This document shows positions 1-4,967 of a stretch of 8,810 nucleotides of DNA, piece by piece. The position numbers and the translations under genes are program-made. Numbering within the stretch: position 1 is the stretch's first letter; each line of letters begins with the position of its first letter. Origin of the DNA: Deltaproteobacteria bacterium (GTDB lineage: Bacteria > Desulfobacterota > DSM-4660 > Desulfatiglandales > HGW-15); assembly GCA_030671095.1 (NCBI GenBank), contig DAOVAK010000079.1, positions 1 through 8,810 on the forward strand, written 5' to 3'. Under the pieces are notes generated by a model. It did no database searches, was not told the origin of the DNA, and worked only from the letters and a program-made list of their open reading frames with translations.

Positions 1-211
1 GCTGGTGGAGCAGGTCATCAATGTGGCCAAGAAAAAGGGTCGAAAGATTGGGATCTGCGGTCAGGCACCCAGCGATTTCCCTGATTTTGCGGAGTTTCTG
101 GTGGAATGCGGGATTGATTCTATGAGTCTGATTCCTGATACAGTCATTAAGACCCGGGTGACCATTGCTGAGAAGGAAAAGGAACTGGGAATAGAAGTGG
201 AGAAAGACTAG
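1..211 (+). CDS. ppsA: Phosphoenolpyruvate synthase, C-terminal end (partial)
   Basis: This is the last 69 or so codons of a gene that enters from the left edge; its start lies outside the window. Reading frame 2 gives a sequence with the GICGQAPSDFPDF and CGIDSMSLIPDT signatures of the C-terminal PEP-binding TIM-barrel domain of PEP synthase. In the family, the cysteine of the GICGQ motif (codon 56-58) is the catalytic acid that protonates the enolpyruvate. PEP synthase converts pyruvate, ATP and water to PEP, AMP and phosphate in the cytoplasm, which is the entry step to gluconeogenesis from C2 or C3 substrates. The GTG at position 5 is an internal valine codon, not a start. The gene ends in TAG, and the next gene starts 3 nt later, so the two are almost certainly cotranscribed. 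Pyruvate phosphate dikinase is the alternative family, but the GQAPSD form favours PEP synthase. Confidence 0.93.
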   Translation, partial: LVEQVINVAKKKGRKIGICGQAPSDFPDFAEFLVECGIDSMSLIPDTVIKTRVTIAEKEKELGIEVEKD

Positions 212-214
212 AAG

Positions 215-1204
215 ATGACATCCATACGAATTCTGGGGACGGGCTCCTACGTCCCACCTAAAAGACTCACCAATCTTGATCTTGAAAAGATGGGCCTTGG
301 CACCACGGATGAATGGATCGTCCAACGGACGGGTGTCAAGGAGCGGAGGGTCGCTGATCCAGATGTGAACACCTCTGATCTGGGCTATGAGGCCTCAGTT
401 AAGGCCCTTGAGATGGCAGGCATGAGTGCCCAAGATCTGGATCTTATTATGGTGGCCACCATCACACCGGACACATGCTGTCCGGCAGCGGCTAACTGGC
501 TGCAGGCCAAGCTGAATGCGCCACAGGCCGTCACTTTTGACGTTACGTCAGCGTGCTCGGGCTTCATCTTCGGTCTCAATGTGGCGACACAATATTTGAA
601 TACCGGATATTTTAATCGGATTCTTGTAGTCGCCTCTGAAGTTATGACGAGGACACTCAACTATAAAGATAGGAGTACCTGTATCCTCTGGGGAGATGGG
701 GCGGGTGCCGCCATATTAAACAAAAGTGAAGGGAATCATAGAATTCTCTCCACCCATATCCATTCGGATGGGAAAAACGGACAGGATCTCTTAATGCCCG
801 GCGGCGGATCGATGACAACGCCCATATCCCATGAGAGTGTGGATAAGGGGCTCCATTATCTCAACATGATTGAGGCGAATGCAAGTTTTAGGGTGGCCGT
901 GAGGCACTTCATTGACTGCATCAAAGAGGCTGCAGCCTTTAACAAGGTGGCCATCGAGGAAATAAACTGGTTCATACCTCACCAAGCAAACCTGCGAATG
1001 TTCCAGTCCATGGCCAAGACCCTGAAAATCTCCATGGATAAGTTTTATGTGACCCTGAACAAATACGGGAACATCTCCTCAGCATCCTGTGCCATTTCCC
1101 TGGATGAGGCGGTCAGGGACGGCAGCGTCAAAGAGGGTGATCTCATCTGTATGCCTGTATTCGGTGGCGGTCTGACCTGGGGTAGCGCCCTCATAAGGTG
1201 GTAG
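215..1204 (+). CDS. fabH: Beta-ketoacyl-ACP synthase III (FabH-type, KASIII)
   Basis: A 329-residue thiolase-fold enzyme, the usual length for FabH (about 317-330). The catalytic triad is intact: Cys114 in TSACSGF, His256 in IPHQAN and Asn286 in KYGNISSAS. The N-terminal DEWIVQRTGVKERR block and the GDGAGA motif (160-165) also fit KASIII. The family condenses an acyl-CoA, usually acetyl-CoA, with malonyl-ACP to start fatty acid synthesis in the cytoplasm. The ATG at 215 lies 3 nt after the ppsA stop, with a GGAG inside the end of ppsA as ribosome binding site, so translation is probably coupled. The position between ppsA and an alpha/beta hydrolase, away from plsX, fabD or acpP in this window, leaves open a specialised role, for example a different acyl primer or a secondary product. 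KASIII chemistry is clear; the exact substrate is not. Confidence 0.92.
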   Translation: MTSIRILGTGSYVPPKRLTNLDLEKMGLGTTDEWIVQRTGVKERRVADPDVNTSDLGYEASVKALEMAGMSAQDLDLIMVATITPDTCCPAAANWLQAKLNAPQAVTFDVTSACSGFIFGLNVATQYLNTGYFNRILVVASEVMTRTLNYKDRSTCILWGDGAGAAILNKSEGNHRILSTHIHSDGKNGQDLLMPGGGSMTTPISHESVDKGLHYLNMIEANASFRVAVRHFIDCIKEAAAFNKVAIEEINWFIPHQANLRMFQSMAKTLKISMDKFYVTLNKYGNISSASCAISLDEAVRDGSVKEGDLICMPVFGGGLTWGSALIRW

Positions 1205-1244
1205 CTTCTGCCCCCTGAGTTAATCCAGTGCACAAAAAGATAGG

Positions 1245-1284
1245 CCCTTGATGTGATTCGAGTCACTTAGGACTCGGGCAAGGG
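1245..1284 (+). other. Two-tier stem-loop between fabH and the hydrolase gene
   Basis: The 103-nt gap after fabH holds a nested inverted repeat. The inner arms are CGAGTC (1259-1264) and GACTCG (1271-1276) around a 6-nt loop. The outer arms are CCCTTG (1245-1250) and CAAGGG (1279-1284). Two G-T pairs can join the tiers, leaving a 6-nt bulge on the left side. No T-run follows, so it is not a classical intrinsic terminator. It ends 11 nt before the AAGG ribosome binding site (1296-1299) of the next gene. It could be a processing or stability element in a shared mRNA. Confidence 0.45.
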
Positions 1285-1307
1285 AGAAATGTTTCAAGGC
1301 ATGAGCG

Positions 1308-2087
1308 ATGGAACTTCATAAGAAGCTAGAGCATCTCAAGGTAGGTTACTTAATGGGAGACGAAGGCTTGAGGGAAGGGCGAGCCACCCTTGTTATGATA
1401 CATGGTGCAGGCGGAAGGGCCCAGATCTGGCAGAATCAGATCGTGTCATTAGACAAGACCATAAACGTTTTGGCCCTGGACCTTCCTGGTCATGGGAATA
1501 CGAAAGGTGATGGCCGATCTCTCATTTCCGAGTATGCCCAATGGCTCGTAGATACAATGAAGACGATCTTTGATCACCCCATTTTTCTCATGGGTCATTC
1601 GATGGGTGGTGCCATCGTTCAGGAGGTGGCCATTACTTCGCCTCATATCTTGGAAGGGATCGTTCTCGTAGGGACGGGAGCCCGACTCAAGGTGGCTCCC
1701 ATGTTCCTTGACGGTCTTTTGAACAATTTCGAGGAGATCCTGGAGACCCTTATCAGCTATGCCTATAGTTCAAGGACTGACAAGTCAATCATTGAAGAAG
1801 GACTAAGGATGATGAAGGCTTCCGGATCAAGAGTTGTTTATAACGATTTCCTTGCATGTGATCGCTTTGATACTCGGCAAGAATTGGCACAGATCCATTT
1901 GCCTTGCCTCGTGCTTTGTGGAAGCGAAGACAAACTGGCCCCGGCAAAGCTCTCTGAGGCCCTTAGGGAAGGGATTGAAGGGAGCGTGCTAAAAATGGTA
2001 CCCAATGCAGGACACACGGTTATGATTGAACGATATAAGGAGATGAACCAGGCAGTTCAGGAATTTATTTTGGGGATCCATGCATAA
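1308..2087 (+). CDS. Alpha/beta hydrolase fold protein
   Basis: A 259-residue single-domain cytoplasmic hydrolase with no signal peptide. The full catalytic triad of the fold is visible: the nucleophile Ser98 in GHSMGG, Asp208 in CGSEDKL and His236 in NAGHTVM. The oxyanion-hole HGAGG motif is at 32-36 and a DLPGHG turn at 58-63. The cap region (about 125-190) is what sets substrate range, and it does not point to a named family. Likely classes are esterase, thioesterase, or a MhpC- or BioH-like hydrolase. The ATG at 1308 is preceded by AAGG at 8 nt. The nearby ATGs at 1289 and 1301 are out of frame or stop at once. It follows the KASIII gene on the same strand, so it may act on an acyl ester or thioester related to that enzyme, but this is inference from position only. 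Confidence 0.88.
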   Translation: MELHKKLEHLKVGYLMGDEGLREGRATLVMIHGAGGRAQIWQNQIVSLDKTINVLALDLPGHGNTKGDGRSLISEYAQWLVDTMKTIFDHPIFLMGHSMGGAIVQEVAITSPHILEGIVLVGTGARLKVAPMFLDGLLNNFEEILETLISYAYSSRTDKSIIEEGLRMMKASGSRVVYNDFLACDRFDTRQELAQIHLPCLVLCGSEDKLAPAKLSEALREGIEGSVLKMVPNAGHTVMIERYKEMNQAVQEFILGIHA

Positions 2088-2111
2088 CCCATTCAGTTTT
2101 TGACAATGGGT
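2087..2111 (+). other. Dyad at the hydrolase stop, overlapping a promoter -35 box
   Basis: Perfect 7-bp inverted repeat ACCCATT (2087-2093) and AATGGGT (2105-2111) with an 11-nt loop, starting at the last base of the hydrolase stop codon. A short T-rich stretch (CATTTTCCC) follows, so it may be a weak terminator. The right arm shares its first base with the end of the TTGACA box at 2100-2105, so it could also serve as an operator. Confidence 0.35.
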
Positions 2112-2128
2112 CATTTTCCCGTTATATA
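2100..2128 (+). promoter_or_regulatory. Sigma70-like promoter for the GNAT gene
   Basis: A consensus TTGACA (2100-2105) is followed after 17 nt by TATATA (2123-2128), five of six matches to TATAAT. Transcription would start near 2135 and give a leader of about 115 nt before the GNAT start codon. The spacing and match are good enough for a likely promoter, which would give the acetyltransferase gene expression independent of the ppsA-side genes. Confidence 0.6.
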
Positions 2129-2238
2129 AAACAAAGTCACTGAGGAACTCTTCCGATTTGGACATATTGTAAAGCAGGGGAACTGGGTATTTATTCAATT
2201 ATCAGACAAATTTTTGAGCAAAACAGGACCTAAGAGGA

Positions 2239-2244
2239 AGGAGG
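2239..2244 (+). promoter_or_regulatory. Ribosome binding site of the GNAT gene
   Basis: Perfect AGGAGG ending 6 nt before the ATG at 2251. It fixes the start codon of the acetyltransferase and implies efficient translation. Confidence 0.8.
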
Positions 2245-2250
2245 GGTGCT

Positions 2251-2706
2251 ATGGCTGAAATTGAATCCAAAATACCGGTTATCCGCACCATGTCCGGCAA
2301 GGACCTGGATCGTATCGTCAAAATTGATACGAAGGTCCTCGGAAAGTCAAGAACCGAATACTGGGAAATGAAATTGGAGTTGGTGGAAAAACGATCTCCC
2401 ATGGCGTCCCTGGTGGCTGAGCTGGACGGTGAAGTGGTCGGCTTCATCATTGGGGATGCCAGTGGTTGGGAATACGGGGTCCCTGAGCATATCGGTTGGA
2501 TCGATACGATCGGCATTGATCCCGCCTATCAAGGGAAAGGCATCGCCAAAATGCTGTTCACTGAGATGATCGGTGCCTTGAAGAAGGTTGGGGTTGATAC
2601 CATATACACCTTCGTCAACTGGCGTGATTGGAGCCTTCTGCGCTTTTTTAATGCCATGGGCTTTGAGAAAGGAGACATGGTAAACCTGGAATTGAAGGTT
2701 CGATAG
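2251..2706 (+). CDS. GNAT-family N-acetyltransferase
   Basis: A 151-residue protein matching a complete single GNAT domain. Motif A, the acetyl-CoA pyrophosphate-binding loop, reads QGKGIA at 94-99 and fits the (Q/R)xxGx(G/A) consensus; it is preceded by the beta4 strand IDTIGIDPAYQ. The C-terminal part (FFNAMGFEKGD, about 132-142) is the usual motif B end with an F-x-x-x-G-F turn. The family transfers an acetyl group from acetyl-CoA to an amine. The general shape is like RimI and other protein or small-molecule acetyltransferases, but the acceptor cannot be told from sequence. The start is secured by the AGGAGG at 2239-2244. The gene has its own promoter and converges with dsbD, ending 62 nt from the dsbD stop codon. 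Confidence 0.9.
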   Translation: MAEIESKIPVIRTMSGKDLDRIVKIDTKVLGKSRTEYWEMKLELVEKRSPMASLVAELDGEVVGFIIGDASGWEYGVPEHIGWIDTIGIDPAYQGKGIAKMLFTEMIGALKKVGVDTIYTFVNWRDWSLLRFFNAMGFEKGDMVNLELKVR

Positions 2707-2726
2707 GGGCCTTGACGAAGCCATTC

Positions 2727-2761
2727 CAGCTGACCGCTGCCTTTGTTGCAGCGGACAGCTG
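2727..2761. terminator. Hairpin between convergent GNAT and dsbD genes
   Basis: A nearly perfect inverted repeat: CAGCTG (2727-2732), an A:A mismatch, then CCGCTGC (2734-2740), a 7-nt loop, GCAGCGG (2748-2754), A, and CAGCTG (2756-2761). This gives 13 base pairs with one mismatch, GC-rich near the loop. It sits 21 nt after the GNAT stop and 8 nt from the dsbD stop, where a shared bidirectional 3' end is expected. Neither strand has a T-run after the stem, so it may mark an mRNA 3' end by processing or by protection rather than act as a classical Rho-independent terminator. Confidence 0.6.
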
Positions 2762-2768
2762 AAAACCA

Positions 2769-4544
2769 TTAGCGCGCAGGTGCTGATCTCTCCAGGTGCT
2801 TTCGCATCCTGTTTAAGAATTCAAATCTGCCCACATACGTTTGGAGCCTCAAATCCTTCTCTTCCTCGCCCTCTCTGTTCAAGAAAATGACGGTAGGTAC
2901 CCCCCTGACGCCGTATTGCTTCAATACCTCGTCTTGAAAGGACTGGTGGCGTGTCAAATCCAAGCGCATGGTTATTAAATTCTGGCTTAGCCTCACAGCT
3001 TCGGGGTCTTTGAAAACCCTTTTTTCCATGGCTACGCAGGGTGAACACCAGTCCGCATAAAAATCCAAAATGAGAGGTTTCTTCTCCTTTGCCGCCGCGG
3101 CTATGATGTCCTGATCATAAGGTATCCATTTGATACCTTCCCTCTCATAAGCTGATGAGATGAGGTAGACGATTCCTCCGCACACCAGACAAATCCCTAC
3201 AAGCTTCTTGATGTTGGAAAAACGACGCAGGCCACTTCCCGTCCTGTCAAGAAAGCCGAGATGGATACCGGCGGATGCAGCAACAGCGGCCAGGAGCCCA
3301 AATTTCCCCAAATGATGGGGGATCAGAGGACTTATCATGTAGGCCGCCATGCCCACCAAGACCCAGCCCATGAATTTCCTAACCCACAACAGCCAGTCCC
3401 CTGACCTGGGGAGCTTATCTAAGGCCCCGGAAAATATGGCTAAAAAAGAAAGGGGGAGACCGAGACCCAGGCTGAGGATGAAAAAATAGAGGAATCCGAG
3501 GAACGGATCACCCTTCTGGCCCACATAGGTGAGCAGTGACAGTATGAAGGGTCCCAGGCAGGGAGCAGCCACGATTCCGAGGGTTAGCCCCATGAAGAAT
3601 GTCCCAAGGTACCCGCCGTAGGTCTTGGATGCGATCTTGGTGAGGGCAGTCGGGATCCGAAATTCCCAGAACCCGAAAAAGCTCAAACCTAAAGCAGTCA
3701 TCACCCCGGCCACAAAAATCAGGACCAGTGGCTGCTGGAGTACCGCGCCAAGCATACCCCCAGACAGAGCGGCCGTTAGACCCAGCACGGAGTTGGTGAG
3801 GGCAAGGCCAAGGATGTAAAGCATCCCATGCATGATGGTGTTGGCACTTACCTTTTGGCTCCTTCCTCCGAAATAGGAGACCGTTATGGGGATGAGGGGA
3901 TAGACGCATGGGGTAAGATTGAGGGCCAAACCCCACAAAAAAATGCCAAATAGGGTAAGCAAGAAGCCAGCCCCAGACCGCATCCCCGGAAGGCCCTTCT
4001 CAAGAGGCATCTCCCTATGGGTAGAAAGAAATAGCTGTTGATTCAGGGCATCGGTCGGACTGCCATGGGGGACGATAACTGTGGAGAGGTGCACAGAAAC
4101 ATTTTCTGGAGGCAGACACAGCGTGGATGAGCAGGCCTGATAGGAGAGATTTCCTTTTATCACTTGACGCCCTGATGGGACCGAGCCGCGTACCGCAAGC
4201 GTTGCCCTGACCAGGATACTGCCGGAATAGATCTCTATAGGTTTCGACGTGTATGGGAATTTTTTCTTCCCAGGTTCAGGGAACTTGACCTCTTCCACCT
4301 TTAAACCTGGAGATTCTTGAAAGGAGAGCAGCGTGGCGATTAGCCCTTCACCCTCGCTTTTTGTGCCGTGGATATACCAGGGCTTTGAAATCTTCAAATG
4401 AAAAAGAATAGGATAGCTTCCCTCTGCCGGATATTTGTCGCGGGAGTGAAGGATTTCTATCTGAACCGTTGAGGCAAATGAGAGGGATGCCCATAGAAGA
4501 CTTAGTATTAGCAAGATAGCTGAAAAAAGTGTTCCTATTCTCAT
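2769..4544 (-). CDS. dsbD: Thiol:disulfide interchange protein DsbD
   Basis: A 591-residue three-domain membrane protein that passes electrons from cytoplasmic thioredoxin across the inner membrane to periplasmic disulfide isomerases and cytochrome c maturation factors. From the ATG at 4544 it has a hydrophobic signal peptide (residues 1-24, cleavage likely after SFA), then a periplasmic alpha domain with Cys138 and Cys143 in ACSSTLCLPP. A membrane domain of about eight helices (about 194-465) follows, with Cys213 in NLTPCVYP and Cys329 in AAPCLGP. The C-terminal thioredoxin-like gamma domain has the WCSPC active site (Cys500, Cys503) and the cis-proline loop GVPTV (Pro550). All six redox cysteines of the DsbD relay are present and the length is normal. 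A TTG at 4568 would add eight residues, but it lacks a ribosome binding site and would delay the signal peptide, so the ATG is preferred. The gene is convergent with GNAT and divergent from the primase-helicase. Confidence 0.95.
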   Translation of the reverse strand: MRIGTLFSAILLILSLLWASLSFASTVQIEILHSRDKYPAEGSYPILFHLKISKPWYIHGTKSEGEGLIATLLSFQESPGLKVEEVKFPEPGKKKFPYTSKPIEIYSGSILVRATLAVRGSVPSGRQVIKGNLSYQACSSTLCLPPENVSVHLSTVIVPHGSPTDALNQQLFLSTHREMPLEKGLPGMRSGAGFLLTLFGIFLWGLALNLTPCVYPLIPITVSYFGGRSQKVSANTIMHGMLYILGLALTNSVLGLTAALSGGMLGAVLQQPLVLIFVAGVMTALGLSFFGFWEFRIPTALTKIASKTYGGYLGTFFMGLTLGIVAAPCLGPFILSLLTYVGQKGDPFLGFLYFFILSLGLGLPLSFLAIFSGALDKLPRSGDWLLWVRKFMGWVLVGMAAYMISPLIPHHLGKFGLLAAVAASAGIHLGFLDRTGSGLRRFSNIKKLVGICLVCGGIVYLISSAYEREGIKWIPYDQDIIAAAAKEKKPLILDFYADWCSPCVAMEKRVFKDPEAVRLSQNLITMRLDLTRHQSFQDEVLKQYGVRGVPTVIFLNREGEEEKDLRLQTYVGRFEFLNRMRKHLERSAPAR

Positions 4545-4615
4545 GAAGTTGCTCTTAGAGATACTCAAATTCGAAACCCAAATTTTTCTATCTCAAACCT
4601 TATCAAGAGGTTTGT

Positions 4616-4714
4616 CTATTCGCCTGGGTCGAGCGCTCCATCATTGATCTCTGTCAAAACGCCGTACATACGATTTGGAGGCTGAATGAAGGCGTAACGA
4701 TTTCCCATCTTCAT
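4616..4714 (-). CDS. 32-codon reading frame upstream of dsbD (small protein, leader or VOC remnant)
   Basis: A short frame starts at the ATG at 4714 and ends in TAG at 4616, 71 nt before the dsbD ATG and on the same strand. An AGGGGAG ribosome binding site (4722-4728) lies 7 nt before the ATG, and a TAA sits in frame two codons upstream, so the frame cannot extend further. The product contains the segments RYAFIQPP and YGVLTEIND. From memory these resemble the last beta strands of glyoxalase/VOC proteins such as methylmalonyl-CoA epimerase (AFxxP...GVLxEL), which would make it the stump of a lost gene. Alternatively it is a small protein or leader peptide in the dsbD transcript. The promoter at 4762-4791 is placed to transcribe it with dsbD. 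I do not recognise it with certainty. Confidence 0.4.
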   Translation of the reverse strand: MKMGNRYAFIQPPNRMYGVLTEINDGALDPGE

Positions 4715-4761
4715 GGATTATCTCCCCTGGGGTTTTTGTCTATTTTTGACGCCTATGTTAA

Positions 4762-4791
4762 AATATATCGGTTGATTCAGTCGGGTGTCAA
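4762..4791 (-). promoter_or_regulatory. Sigma70-like promoter for the dsbD transcript
   Basis: On the minus strand, a consensus TTGACA (4786-4791) is followed after 18 nt by TATATT (4762-4767), five of six matches to TATAAT. Transcription would start near 4755, about 40 nt before the 32-codon frame and about 210 nt before the dsbD ATG. It overlaps the dyad at 4770-4793. Confidence 0.55.
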
Positions 4792-4793
4792 CC
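4770..4793. promoter_or_regulatory. Dyad across the dsbD promoter, possible operator
   Basis: The inverted repeat GGTTGA (4770-4775) and TCAACC (4788-4793) has a 12-nt spacer. It covers the promoter spacer and most of the -35 box of the minus-strand dsbD promoter. A dimeric regulator bound here would block or alter RNA polymerase binding. No regulator gene is in the window, and a 6-bp dyad can occur by chance. Confidence 0.3.
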
Positions 4794-4967
4794 TGCGAAT
4801 AGTGGCCCTGACCACCATCAAGGCATCATCTCCCCGCCGAGACGGGATTTCGCGGGGCTCAACTTGCATCTAATACCTTGCTGGTGATCAGGAATACTCC
4901 ATAAGCTGCTGGTTTCAGTCCTGATACCCAAATTAGACGGTGGACCTGGGAGAGGAGAGATCTACAT
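4794..4967 (+). other. Leader region of the primase-helicase gene with inverted repeats
   Basis: This non-coding stretch upstream of the primase-helicase gene holds two inverted repeats: CCCCGC (4832-4837) with GCGGGG (4852-4857), and ATCAGGA (4887-4893) with TCCTGAT (4919-4925). A shorter alternative pairing, CCCG (4833-4836) with CGGG (4843-4846), excludes the first. A GAGGAGA (4952-4958) serves as ribosome binding site, ending 9 nt before the ATG. I see no convincing plus-strand promoter; the best -10-like hexamers lack a matching -35. Confidence 0.35.

Noticed and set aside
2347..2769. A 140-codon minus-strand frame over the GNAT gene
   Set aside because: It is antisense to a well-supported acetyltransferase with a perfect ribosome binding site; the product shows no recognisable motif.
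3508..3936. A 142-codon open frame on the minus strand inside dsbD
   Set aside because: It lies in another frame of dsbD, which is complete with all six redox cysteines and membrane helices. Its product is rich in Pro, His and Gly and has no domain.
4545..4568. Upstream TTG start for dsbD
   Set aside because: No ribosome binding site precedes it, and it would place eight polar residues before the signal peptide. The ATG at 4544 starts directly at the signal peptide.
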